From assembly GCF_958298935.1 (NCBI RefSeq), contig NC_084938.1:131501-195500 (forward strand): a stretch of 64,000 nucleotides of DNA, in the 5' to 3' direction. Shown in pieces: positions 1-11,180 of the stretch. Each line of letters opens with the position of its first letter. Position 1 is the stretch's first letter. The stretch is from Phragmites australis (Eukaryota > Streptophyta > Magnoliopsida > Poales > Poaceae). The notes below the pieces were generated by a model. The model saw only the letters and a program-made list of their open reading frames with translations. It was not told the origin of the DNA and ran no database searches. A program made the translations under genes and the position numbers.

Positions 1-2597
1 CCACATCTTTGCTGATTACTTACAATGCATGTTGGCATAGATTGACAGTTGTTCAAGCTGAGCCTTTTAAGACAGTTATCTTGAAGGCTATCAATCATCT
101 CACCGAGGAAGTGCAGAATGCCAAATCTTTAATTGATGGAGATCTGGTAAGTTACAATTCTTGGCCTTTGTTGCAGTTGAAGAAGTGCAGAAATGCCACA
201 AAGTTGGGAATGGTCATTACCTAGAAGAATATTGGTGCTTAATTCAAGTAGTTTAAAGTTGTGCCAACTCTCGTAGACTTGGTTTCAGATACACTAAGGT
301 GACACAGATTGACCTCACATGACAATCAACAATACTAATCTAAACCCAATTTCAATTTGCATCTTCATGAAGTGGACTGTTCATTGCATGAATTAATAGT
401 CCGTATAAGTTATTTCATTCCTTTTACAGTTTTACCTCATCACGGGAATTCGTCATTTTATGCAAGAACATCTAACATCTTCATTAAAAAATAATAAGAT
501 TAAGATCTTTTACTGAATGGACGATAATACAAGTCACAAACAGGTTACCGATCTACTATTTGAATTTCATTCATAGGTAACATGCTTCTATGACTTCCAG
601 CTTCTGAGAGCCACTGGATCATGTTCATTAATTCAACACTTCAGTAATTAGAAATGTGCTGATCGAATATCTGTCCTTATATCAAGGGCAGTTGGAGAAG
701 AGAATGCTGCCCTTTTATATCAGCTTGCTAATCTTGTTCCATTTCACACGTACTTATATCTCCTATTTCTCAAATATTTTCCAACTAGTTTTCAGAGGTC
801 ATAAACATCAGTACAGAGGGCCTACACCAAGTTGATTTTCTTGTACCATTCAAGAATGATGTGCCTGTTGAAGGTGCCTCAGCTAATGTTGTTTCCTGTT
901 TCTGTTTGATGTCACATTTTTCTTGATATCATTATGAGCGCCTAATATTGTGTGCTTGCACTAAAGAATGCAGTTTAGAGGGAGTTGCTGGGCTCCTTCG
1001 CTTTGCTGGATCTGTCAGTGCCTTGGCATACTTAGGTCCAAAAGAATCTATTGCAGAAGCTATATCTGATCTGAAGGTAGTTATGAAATATCAATTTTGT
1101 TTTATCTTTATCACCGCCTAACATTGTTTTTCATTATGAGGCTATATTGTGTATGAAGTTCCCACTTTGTTTGTTACAAGTTCTTCACATGCAGTGGTGC
1201 TAGGTTGATTTGTTTTACACAGCCAATTCTATGATTGAGTTTCAAGAGTTAGGAAGTGATAATGCTTTAGTGGTAAAAAAACATGACTAGGTGTTTTTGT
1301 TGTTATTTTGGCATTGGATTTGGAATCAAGAATCTTATTCTACATGAGTTTATTGGGGTTCAAGAAAAATGATATTTTTATTTGGTTATATATATATATA
1401 TATATCTTATTATGTATATATTTGTTCTGGGTGATGGGGGATTCTGATGGAGACTGGAATTTACTTGGCAGTGTTGTATTGTTATAACTGAACATCCAGT
1501 TAGTTGATTTCTAGTTTCGGCCGTCATTTTACTTAGTGCCTTAGTTGCTAGAGTGGAATACTTATTATTGGTTAAAATACCTGATAACTTTTTTTGGGTG
1601 CTGGTCCTCTAATTGCCCTACTCCCTACTAAGGCGGACATCATTACAAGTTTAAGAAGCAGATTGGATATCATCCTTGATGAGGCAGATGATGACTCTAC
1701 CACTAACGATTTGGAGAGTTCACCATCTCAGGAGGCCACTCAAGTTATATTTCATGAGTTGAGGTACATATAGTTCACAGAACTTTTATGCTCTGAAGAG
1801 AATTAATACTGAAGCAACTCTGTTTTAATTTTTTGAAGAAGTCAGATCTGTTCTTTGGTGTCACATATCGAGCATTGAAATTTAACAGATCCAGAATCAT
1901 ACGAAACATAGTTGTTATTTCTTCATGGATTCTCTGCACTGTACGTTTTTCTATGCAACTGATTGCATCCCCCCCCTTTTTTTTTCCCAAACAGGGAACC
2001 TTACAGTTTCTCGTTCCCAACAAGAGTTCTGATACCTTGGTTGGCTGGCTCCTATGTTTGTGATTACTTGCAACAGTCAGAGACAACAGAGGTTTGTATA
2101 CTTTCTCCTTGATATAATATGGTGGGCCGCACTAGGAATCTCAAGTCTGCAACATTTCATTTTTTACAGAGCACATGCAGTACCGTACTTATAAACTACA
2201 TCTCTTGTTTGTCTCACACATCCTAGATTCTACTAGAACACACGATATGAAACATGATTGCCTTGACAATTGACAAGTTTGTCTTACGTGACTGTAGGAT
2301 GCAATGGAGCGTTGCAAGGAAGTGATATCACTGGAAACAGATGTAGATAAGTCTTCAATCATCGAGCCAGAGAGTGTAGCGGTTTCTGCCACGCTAGAAT
2401 CTTTCTGGGATGTGGTGACTGGAGCCTCGTCGCGTGCGCCTGCTGGATCAAGCCTGAAGGATAGTCGCTGTGGACAGACGGATGATTCAAGGAGAAGACA
2501 AGGCACCAATCTCAACATACTAGCTGCTATATTTGCACTGCTGGTTGCTCTTTTAGTTGGATTTATATTCACTTTCCCTGCCAGATGGAACTCCTAA
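1..2597 (+). CDS. ODR4-like protein, 3' part of gene (six exons visible, start outside window)
   Basis: The exons I can join in frame are ..146, 798-873, 979-1076, 1633-1763, 1995-2091 and 2298-2597 (stop). All junctions are GT-AG and the phases agree. The protein runs through an N-terminal piece ending IDGDL, then VDFLVPF, AYLGPKESIAEAISDLK, DIITSLRSRLDIILDEAD, a FPTRVLIPWLAGSYVCDY segment, a Ser-rich linker and a C-terminal hydrophobic helix (LNILAAIFALLVALLVGFIF). That order matches the ODR4 family (PF14778), C-terminally anchored ER membrane proteins. In animals ODR4 helps GPCR trafficking and anchors the UFM1 protease UFSP2 at the ER; a UFMylation role in plants is inference. The 5' exons lie left of position 1, so the N-terminus is missing here. 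No frameshift is visible, so this is probably an intact gene. Confidence 0.8.
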
Positions 2598-3647
2598 CTT
2601 AACTATGGCACGCCAAGGATGTGCCTTGTGTTTCAATGGATTGAATGGAGATGGCATGTTTCTGTACCTCCATTTTGTCGACAAAAAGGAAACTAGTTGT
2701 GGAAATTGTCATGAAATAAAGTGGATAAAATCGGAAAGAGCGCCGGCTGGTGCGCACATCCATGATCCAGACGAGTGTTAGCACTTGGTGTTTCTCAGTG
2801 GATGCAGAGGAATGTAATGGATGAATGATGATGAGGCAGTTGTTTTCGTTGTTTGGTACTCCAGTCCAGGACAACCCCCCTTTGATTATGTAGTTTGGTC
2901 GTTGAGATGTGTGATGCCTCCTCCTTGGCTACCTACCAATAGCAATAGCCCATAGTTGGTTAGGTCAGGTCAGGTCAGGCCAGGCCAGGACACCCAGAAA
3001 AGCATTTGTCTGAAGAAACAGATGGACGGCTGGTGTTGAGTTGAGTTGGGCTTTCGCATCGAATCGAATGTTTCCCCGTTGGTGGTGGATGAATAAATCG
3101 GGTCCGATTGACGTTGGCAGCCATGACCCTAAACCCTTTAGGGTTCAATGTGTTGGCAAGTGGGGAAGGAAGGAGAGGCATGAGTGACAGACAGGGCCAG
3201 CAGCAGAGACACCAAATCGGCCTCAACTGTTGTGAATGCACCTCCCCTGCACTGCACTGCACTACAGGCCTTCTCTTCTCTTCTTTATCTGTCCTTGCCG
3301 TGCCTGCATAAAATAAATAAATATGTACTGTTAATCAGCTCAGATCAAAGTCAAAAAAATAAAATATAGCACGGGACTGAATACACAATCCTAGCTAGAC
3401 AAGGACTTGTCTGCGGTGCATGATTACTTAATTTCATCTAAATGGGATTTATGGCTGCCGTTGCCTAGCTGCACAGAAAACAAAAGCAAAACATGTGACC
3501 TCCAAGCGATTGCTTATACGGCGACGGCAGAAATCCAATGGTCAACTGTGCTGTACTGCACTGCGATGTACTGCACTGCTGTTTCATTCCATTCCATTGC
3601 CACTACTAAACCCCGCCGACCCCCACAGGAGAGATTAGTTACCAGCC
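2598..3647. other. ODR4-like 3' UTR and intergenic spacer / transporter upstream region
   Basis: This stretch holds the probable 3' UTR of the ODR4-like gene and the upstream region of the molybdate transporter. Short simple motifs occur (GGTCAGGTCAGGTCAGGC near 2965, and repeats of CTGCACTG near 3245 and 3550). I see no reading frame with coding character and no clear TATA box next to the transporter start. Confidence 0.5.
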
Positions 3648-5054
3648 ATGGCCACCACCGTCAACCCCGCCGAAGCCGACCTGGAGTCGCTCGCCAGCGA
3701 CACCCACGCCAAGCCACCTATGAGGTCCCTGCTTGGGCGCGCGTGCGACAACCTGGTGTTCCGGTCGGTGTGGTCGGAGCTCAACGGCGCCATGGGCGAC
3801 CTGGGCACCTACATCCCCATCGTGCTCTCGCTCGCGCTCTCCCGCCACCTCGACCTCGGCACCACCCTCATCTTCACCGGCATCTACAACGTCGTCACCG
3901 GACTCATCTACGGCGTGCCCATGCCCGTCCAGCCCATGAAGGCCATCGCCGCCACTGCGCTCTCAGATCCCTCCTTCGCCATCCCCGAGATCATGGCCGC
4001 CGGCATCCTCAGCGCCGCCTTCGTCCTCTTCCTCGGCGTCACGCGACTCATGCAGCTCGTCTACTGGATCGTCCCGCTCCCCGTCGTGCGTGGCATCCAG
4101 CTCGCCCAGGGACTCAACTTCGCCATGGCCGCCGTCAAGTACATCCGTTACGAGCAGGACCTCGCCAAGGGCAAGTCCATGGGACACCGCCCTTGGACCG
4201 GCCTCGACGGACTCGTACTGGCCATCGCGGCCATCTGCTTCATCCTCCTCGTCAACGGCGCCGGCGAAAGCCAAGGTCAAGGAGGAGACACCCAACTAAC
4301 CGAAAGCCAAGAAGATGGACACGATCGCGTTCGACAAGAGAATAAAGTTCGGACCTTTATCAGGCGCGCGGGGCCGGCGATACCTTCGGCGGTGATCGTG
4401 TTCGTGCTGGGCGTGGCGTTCGCCGTGGCGCGGCACCCGGCGGCGGTGCGGGAGCTGCGCGCGGGGCCGTCGCGGATGCTCGTGGTGCACATCTCGCGGG
4501 AGGCGTGGAAGCAGGGCTTCCTCAAGGGCGCCGTGCCGCAGATCCCGCTGTCCGTGCTCAACTCCGTGGTGGCGGTGTGCAAGCTCACGCGCGACCTCTT
4601 CCCGGAGAAGGCGGCGTCGGCCACGTCGGTGTCGGTGACAATGGGCGCGATGAACCTCGTCGGCTGCTGGTTCGGCGCCATGCCCTGCTGCCACGGCGCG
4701 GGCGGGCTGGCGGGGCAGTACAAGTTCGGCGGCCGCAGCGGCGGGTGCGTGGCTGCGCTGGGCGCGCTCAAGCTAGCGCTCGGGCTCGGGCTGGGTGGCT
4801 CCATGCTGCGCGTGCTCGTCCAGTTCCCCGTGGGACTGCTGGGCGTGCTGCTGCTCTTCGCCGGCGTCGAGCTGGCCATCGCGGCTAGGGACATATCCTC
4901 CAAGGCGGAGGCGTTCGTCATGCTGCTGTGCACCGCCGTGTCGCTCGTGGGGTCCAGCGCCGCGCTGGGCTTCCTCTGCGGCATGATCGCGCACGGCCTG
5001 CTGATGCTCAGGGCATGCATCATGGGGGTGAGGCCGAGCGGCCGCCTGATCTGA
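3648..5054 (+). CDS. MOT1-type molybdate transporter (SULTR5-like), intronless
   Basis: A single 468-residue open frame. It begins ATGGCCACCACC and has ELNGAMGDLGTYIPI at about residues 44-58, the first hallmark of MOT1 transporters. PMPVQPMKAIAA follows at about 90, and the second hallmark PCCHGAGGLAGQYKFGGRSG near 344-363. About ten hydrophobic segments are spread along the chain, with a hydrophilic Gly/Gln/Glu-rich loop near 205-245. There is no C-terminal STAS domain, as expected for MOT1 (formerly SULTR5) and unlike ordinary sulfate transporters. The family moves molybdate across the plasma membrane, mitochondrial envelope or tonoplast for molybdenum-cofactor supply. The sequence alone does not tell which membrane or which paralogue (MOT1;1 or MOT1;2). 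The gene is intronless and very GC-rich, as is usual for this family in grasses. It converges on the nuclease gene, whose stop is only about 220 bp away. Confidence 0.92.
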   Translation: MATTVNPAEADLESLASDTHAKPPMRSLLGRACDNLVFRSVWSELNGAMGDLGTYIPIVLSLALSRHLDLGTTLIFTGIYNVVTGLIYGVPMPVQPMKAIAATALSDPSFAIPEIMAAGILSAAFVLFLGVTRLMQLVYWIVPLPVVRGIQLAQGLNFAMAAVKYIRYEQDLAKGKSMGHRPWTGLDGLVLAIAAICFILLVNGAGESQGQGGDTQLTESQEDGHDRVRQENKVRTFIRRAGPAIPSAVIVFVLGVAFAVARHPAAVRELRAGPSRMLVVHISREAWKQGFLKGAVPQIPLSVLNSVVAVCKLTRDLFPEKAASATSVSVTMGAMNLVGCWFGAMPCCHGAGGLAGQYKFGGRSGGCVAALGALKLALGLGLGGSMLRVLVQFPVGLLGVLLLFAGVELAIAARDISSKAEAFVMLLCTAVSLVGSSAALGFLCGMIAHGLLMLRACIMGVRPSGRLI

Positions 5055-5273
5055 TGGGGACATCAGCTTGATCAGCAGCAGGGCATGGCAAGTCCATTCC
5101 GTTCCATGCTCAGTTGTGTTTGACACTGACTGATTCTGCTCAGCTTGGTTATGGTTGGGAATTGGGATTACATACATACCACATTGTGCATGCTCCCTTG
5201 TCACCAATCGGTGACTGGACCAACAATTTACAGTGGAAATAATACTTGTTCCTTCATTTTCAACGCACATTGT

Positions 5274-8200
5274 TCAATACAATTCGTCTCTTATACTGCG
5301 TAGAAACAATCTCAGCTCTCTTGCTTTCCTCTCATGTTCAGGAGACTGGTCACTGCCAGCATCAGCTTCACAAATCTCTATAACATCCGTGTCATTCTTA
5401 GCATTATTACTTCTACATTTATCCCAACTCGCAAGTTTCCCAACACCTATAACTGGTGAAGGAGACGACAGATCTATCGCGGCAGCTTCTGCTACTGCAT
5501 TATTCTCTGCATCGCTTCTCCATGAACAATCAGCTGTAGCTGCCGTCCTGGTTCCATGGCCGGACAAGGGTGATGCTTCCAGCAGCACATCACTGCTGCT
5601 TGCTCCAGCTTCGTGCTTGTAACATGAAGCGCCCAGTATGCTGCCTTTCTCGGGAAAATTGCTTATATCAGGGAGGGCTCTTCTTTCTGCATCCACACAG
5701 TGTGGCAAGCCTTGAGCCGCCTGGGGTTTATGAGCAGCACAAGGCAAGGGTGAAGATAAATCGACCAGGTCGTTATCCTGTGTCGAATTCTGTGCCTCCA
5801 CACACAAACGGGCACTGTCCTGTGACTCCATTGTTCCAGGTACCAGACTTTGGCACTGCAGATTAATCCCATCCATGGTTACTGTGGCCGATTCACTAAA
5901 TTTTCTGGATCTTGCAATCTTACAAGCTCGTAGAGGCGGAGATGGAGAAGACAGATCTACAATATCCATGATTGGTGCCACAGTGCGTAGATCTGCTGTC
6001 TGAGGGCCACTGGTTGTAGATGGAAATGTACTGCTTTCAGATTCAATGCCAAGCAGCAATTCTTGGAGCTGCGCATCGACATCTTTTACTGCAGCTTGAG
6101 CTGATTTCTTTGGCCTAGCTCTCCTCTTTTGCTTCTTATGCTCATCCTTCTTTTCCAAAAATTCAGTAATTCTTTCTGGGCATGCACTGCAGTTGCACAA
6201 GTAGAGCATATGTCAGACGGGTAAAGGTTTCCCATAGAATAAATATAAATCAAAATGAAAAAGTTTATGACTGCTAAAGCATCACATCAAGCAACTCAAT
6301 GTCCATTATGAAAAGAAACATGGATCTCAACTAGCAAATTAAACCCTACTTCAATCATGTAAATGCATCCCCCTTGCCTCTCCTCTCGCTACAGTTCCTG
6401 CACTAAAGTAAGTATCACCATATAACTTCTGTACTAAAATCAGCCACAATGGATCCTGTTCATGTCTTTTTGTCCCTAAACTCTACCTAAAATATAGTTC
6501 TTGTCCATGCTTTCTGTCCATAGTTAGAATATGTATATGTCATGCCCACAAATAATGCTATGCACTAGACACTTGTGGCGTGTCTACTTTTTACTGATTT
6601 TATTTCGAAGGTGAGTCCAGTGAGTGAAACATGATTGCTCACAGGATAAGTAGATAAACAGGTGAATGACTATTGCCAACAATGGGAGAAGGAAATCATA
6701 GCTACCTTCTAACGAGATCCCCTGGAACAACTGAAACTTGGAGCCCATCTATGCTTCTCCATGAAACCTCATAATATTCGCTTCCATGAACTTTTCGCTG
6801 CTTCACAATTGCCAGTACGGGGCATGGTACTGGAATCTGTGAATTAGATACTTAGACTTGAAAACAAAAAGAAGTTAGTTCAGAAATGCACTCAGCAAGC
6901 AAAGCTTATACCTCACTCAGCAAAGGTTTCGTTCCTAGAGCTGAAGCCGTCGAGCGAAGATTGGAAAACCTTCGAAGTTCTCTCTCAGCTATCTTAGGAA
7001 GGATATATTCATCTGCAGACATATTCAAGGAAATAAGCCAGGAAGTTTTCATATGCACTAAAACATGATGCTACCTTTATATTGCATATATCTGATAAAA
7101 ACAAGAATGATAATTAAGGAGTTTGAGGGTACCAGTCTTCTCAGGGCTCCACTCAAAGTATTGCTCACATATTTGTTGCAGCTGTGACCGAAGAAATGGA
7201 CGCTGGCTACATGCCCTGGACAAGAAAATCAACGCCAAAGCGTAAACCAACACACCAAATTTTGACAACCTGGGGGCATTCCTCCCGGTCATCCAAAAGA
7301 ATAGGAAAAATGGGAGCCAAACTTGAAATCAATGTATCATTTCTACATTTGATGTGAACCTGGGCCAAAGAAACCAGATTTATCCACAAATAGACTGTCA
7401 GACCAATGTGGATTTATCCACAATTTCCTTACCTCTGCACAGCTTCTGAATCTGGTGAATGACATTTTGGCTCCAGATATGCATTTATTACATCACGAAA
7501 TTGACCACCAGAGCCCTGGCTTGTTCCAACCTCTGTAACAAAAAAGATGGTACATGAACAGCAATTTTCCTACTTTATGCTCATGATGTGTTAAGAAAGA
7601 AGTACGATGTAGCTAACTAGCTAGAGAAAACCACATCAAAAGATTGCTTACCGCAGGTACTTGCTTTTGGGCATATGCCACCTGCCTTTCCTGCATTAAT
7701 GCCACTATTTTTTCCTTTACATTTTCTTGTAGCTTTAACTCCATCAGACAGAATTTGATCAAGAATGGCATCATCCCCTACAGACTTAACAAGCCGGCAT
7801 GCTGCTTCCTGTAACAAACAACGATAGGCTTCATTACTTCCATTTTGCGATAAAAAATGGAGTTGTGGACAGTACACGAAACAAGAATAATTGCAATACA
7901 GTCACTATACAATACTAAGTTATGAGTAGCCATGGATGATACTGTGCCTTTTAGTACTTACCGGGCCAAAACCATGAACTCCATTGGAATAGTCACTACC
8001 AAGAAGCACTGCAAGTGATATCTGAAAAGATCGGGGCCAGTTCAAAGAAACAGATCAAACTTTATGCATTCTTGTACAAGAAATTAGGACGCATTGAATA
8101 AAAAACTTTATTAATCAGAAGTAAGAATATTTTCAAAGAATAGGTAAAGTCAAGCACAATAGGATCAGCACATTGGGAGATGAGTCATCTTCATTAGATG

Positions 8201-9827
8201 CGCAATTTCCAGTAACCTCCAGCTAAAACCAATCAACAAATGCAAGATTGTACTAGAAACAACAGCTGCTGGTTCACTGAGAAATTCTTTAACTATCAGA
8301 TATCACAACTTAACTGGTACTGTGCCTTTGACAGTGTAATTAGAAAAGGCAAACAAAAATTCTGGCAACTTACGGAGAACATTTACTTAAGTTTCTTCTA
8401 CTTCTGTGAGATACAAATTGGCTGTAACTTTCCAATGATGCTTTAGAAGAGACTCAATAAGTTTAGCTCAAGCAGGAAAAATCATGCAACATACCAGTGA
8501 GTTCCTGCCGAAACCAAGCTTTTTCTCTATGTCTTCCATTTCGTAGCAAATGATATAACCACTGTCTCCTGATTTGAGAGAGAACATAAGCAGATCACTA
8601 GGGTTTTAGGCTACATAAATAAGATCACCCAGTACAGAGAGGGGGCAGATAGTGCAATACAAGACTTGGTTAGCATGATTAAAATTAAATGGAGCAATAA
8701 GTCTCACCAAACAGCTGTACCTATGAAAACATCTCTATAAACCGTCCGTGCACCAAAAAGGAATGAATCTGAATCTGATGTAAAACAACCATCCTGAGAT
8801 AGCACAATGGGTACATAAGAAACATTATATAATGTTCGTCTTGTTAGAACCATGACACAACATTGTACTTACACACAAGGAGGCCAAATCTAGCAACGCG
8901 CACTGTGCTTCCGCTTCTTCCACTCTGTTAAGGAACACAACCGTTAAAAAAAGACACAGGGTCCATCATCGACAATTGTAACTCTTACTGGTCACTATCG
9001 TTATATTCCTTATACACAATGATGTGGTCATGCCATTATCAGTATAAGACAAATTGATCGTAAACATTTAACCAGTTAACAGAAATTGATTGGAGCAGAG
9101 AGAAGTACCCATCCAAGCAAGGGATGCCCAGGGCCATCCCGAGATGCTTCGCCTCTTTAATCATGCGTGAGAATTCCGAGCTCTTGTTCCGACGCAGTGA
9201 AGTCAATGGTTGTGAGTTCGCATCCTCTCGAGCAGCCTGGAGTAAATTGAAAAACTGAAATTTAGATGTCTGGGTTTGAGACAGCCCGGAGGTCAGATCA
9301 GACAAAGCAGCAGTGACCTCAGCAGTTGATCCCAGCCGACGCCTGTAAGTAGCCAATTTGACTGAAGGAATCGCCCCGTCTGAAAATAATGAGCAAGAAA
9401 GAACAAACTTTAGGCCCTGAAAACACAAAAGAAACGGATGCAATGGGGGAGAGAGCGTGAGGCAGGTGACCTGTGACGAAGATGAGGCTGCAGTTTAGGG
9501 CGAGGAGGGCGCGGATGCGGTGGAAAAGGTTCTTGAGGTAGACCTTGTCCTTGAGGAAGGCCGGGGAGCGGTGGGCGCTGCAGAGCTGCACGAGCCAGCA
9601 GGACAGGTCCACGCACACCTTCTTGTTCCTGATTCCGCCGTACCGTACATAACACAGATAGGAGCAAGGAATCAACGGACGAATCGGAGGAGGCGGAGGT
9701 AGAAGCGGGAGCGAGGGTTTGGGAAGGGGAGAGAGGGGGGGGGGGGGGGGGAGACTCACTGGAGGTGCTGGAGCGGGAGCTTCTTCTTGCAGGAGTCGAG
9801 GATATCCCAGAGGTTCTTGACCCCCAT
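5274..9827 (-). CDS. SEND1: SEND1/GEN-like flap and junction endonuclease (XPG family), 13 exons, 746 aa
   Basis: Exons (minus strand, 5' to 3'): 9827-9760, 9628-9471, 9379-9109, 8924-8873, 8793-8721, 8568-8495, 8021-7962, 7808-7652, 7532-7433, 7215-7133, 7012-6912, 6836-6706, 6186-5274. They total 2,241 nt, exactly 747 codons, with GT-AG at every junction. The start MGVKNLWDILDSCKKK is the strict XPG N-terminus. Metal-binding acidic positions are visible: D30 (VCVDLS), D76 (FVTDGAIP), E168/E169/E171 (GVEEAEAQCA), D190/D192 and D242 (LLGSDYSNGV). A chromodomain-like piece lies near 400-442, as in GEN1-type resolvases. MGVK..WD..(D/E).CKK and NKKVCVDLSCW match plant SEND1 better than plant GEN1. 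SEND1/GEN proteins cut flaps, single-stranded DNA and Holliday junctions in the nucleus. The tail (443-746) is low-complexity, with a basic KKQKRRARPKK stretch at 457-470 and repeated (I/V)DLSS motifs. The 13 in-phase exons argue for a functional gene. Confidence 0.9.
9733..9751. repeat. Poly-G tract in intron 1 of the nuclease gene
   Basis: An almost pure run of about 18 G on the plus strand (C on the transcript), starting within ~10 bp of the intron 1 donor. It is a likely source of length polymorphism or assembly error. Confidence 0.85.
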
Positions 9828-10003
9828 AGCCGCCGCCGCCGCCGCCGGTCGCCGGAGTCAGGGAAGAAAGCACGGGAGGGCACGGCAAGTCGAAGCAGAG
9901 CAGAGCAGGGTGAGGGGGAGCCTCCTAACGGAACAACAGCTGCGGGCGGATTTCGAATTTGGTTTTAAATTTCATCTTCACCATCAAACTAGGCCTAAGT
10001 ACC

Positions 10004-10192
10004 CAATAATACGGAGATAAATTTTACGCGACCCGCACGCGTGAGACTCCAGTGAGATCCTCATCCACGCCGTTCACATATAATCCTACAACACGTGCGT
10101 GTACATACCTGCACATATAGGGACATGTGTCAAAACACAGACCGGGTCTCACGGTGAGACCCGGTCTCATAAAATTTATCTCCCAATAATAC
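10004..10192. mobile_element. Mutator-type MITE (171 bp) with 9-bp TSD
   Basis: The element spans 10013-10183. Its ends are inverted copies: it opens GGAGATAAATTTTACGCGAC and closes with the complement of GGAGATAAATTTTATGAGAC. It is flanked by an exact 9-bp duplication, CAATAATAC at 10004-10012 and 10184-10192. A 9-bp TSD with G-starting inverted repeats fits the Mutator (MULE) superfamily. It lies about 190 bp upstream of the nuclease start codon, so it may sit in that gene's promoter region. Confidence 0.85.
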
Positions 10193-10440
10193 TATAAAAA
10201 ATCTCTCCTTCCATTCATACCATCACGAATTCAAAATTCTTTCATTCATACCACCAATTGTAACTTTCCGTTTTATTTTCTTGTATTGCCTGAAATACCC
10301 TTGGACATCAACCCAAACCGCTACGAACAAAATCATCTTCTTCAACAAGATAACAGTGCTCAACGCTGAGGATGGCTCTTGGTGGCTGAAACAGAGCTTA
10401 TTCACTGTAGATATCTCCCATACTTAAAAAATGAGTAATA

Positions 10441-10870
10441 CATATATGGTTTGCCAAGAATATTCCTCTGCCATGTGAAAGATTCCTCTGTCCCCCTCCC
10501 CTCCCCGTCTACGCATTACGTGTTTTCGGCTTCCCCACATCTCTCCTCCCTCAATCCCCGCCACCATCTCCAACGTTCCAAAGCGTCGCCTCCACCTCCT
10601 CCCCTCCGTGACGCTGACCGCTGGTCTGCCACCCACCGCGCCGCCTCTACCTCCTCCCCGCTGGTCCGCCGCCACCGCGCCGCCTCCACCTCCTCCCCTC
10701 TGCGCGGCCTAATCTGTTGGTCGTCCTCTACCATCTCCTCCCCCAATCCCCGCCGCCACCGCCAACCTTCCAACGCGTCGCCTCCACCTCCTCCCCTCTA
10801 TGACGCCGACCGCCGCCCCTGGTCCGCCGCCACCACGCCACCTCCACCTCCTCCCATACGTGCGGCCTAA
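10441..10870 (+). repeat. C/T-rich imperfect tandem repeats (CCTCCACCTCCTCCCC type)
   Basis: GC-rich, strand-biased DNA made of drifting copies of a block ending CGCCTCCACCTCCTCCCCTC, followed by GACGCCGACCGC-like sequence. It opens long frames on both strands that are rich in Pro/Arg/Ser or Gly/Arg/Glu. I read these as composition artefacts, not genes. Confidence 0.6.
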
Positions 10871-11180
10871 TCGCGGGTCGCCACGGTAATGCTGAAGGAG
10901 TTCGTCGGCAACGTCAACACTGTCATTAAGGAGTAAGCAGCCCCGCCCTCATTCTCTTGTCCCCTCCGCGGTGTCGCCTGCACCTCCTCCCCTCCGTGAC
11001 ACCGGTCGCCAGTCCGTCGCCCGCCGGTCCGCCTCCACAGCAACGCCTCCACCTCCTCCCCTCCGCGCGGCCTAATCTGCGGGTCGCCGCGGTAATGCTG
11101 AAGGAGTTCGTCGGCAACGTCAACGTCATCTTTAAGGAGTAAGCAGCCCCGCCCTCATTCTCCTGTCCCCTCCGCGTTCC
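10871..11180 (+). repeat. Duplicated exon-like fragment (two copies about 206 bp apart)
   Basis: GGGTCGCC(A/G)CGGTAATGCTG occurs at 10875 and 11081. Each copy continues through GAAGGAGTTCGTCGGCAACG into an AAGGAG|GTAAG-like donor context. The frame reads VMLKEFVGNVN(T)V(I/F)KE in both. It looks like a gene-derived exon plus donor site duplicated in tandem. I do not recognise the parent protein. Confidence 0.55.

Noticed and set aside
1833..1930. A possible extra ODR4 exon with a hydrophobic stretch (IIRNIVVISSWILCT)
   Set aside because: Its phase does not fit the neighbouring exons. Splicing 1763 directly to 1995 restores the family sequence (HELREPYSFSFPTRV).
3407..4345. 312-codon frame overlapping the molybdate transporter in another frame
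   Set aside because: It is an Arg/Pro/His-rich shadow of the GC-rich transporter gene. The transporter frame carries the family motifs.
4277..5023. Long antisense frames over the transporter
   Set aside because: Low-complexity Ser/Pro/His products caused by GC-rich codon use; no domain.
10172..10200. TC dinucleotide at 10179 as the Helitron 5' end
   Set aside because: It belongs to the right inverted repeat of the Mutator-type MITE bounded by the CAATAATAC duplication.
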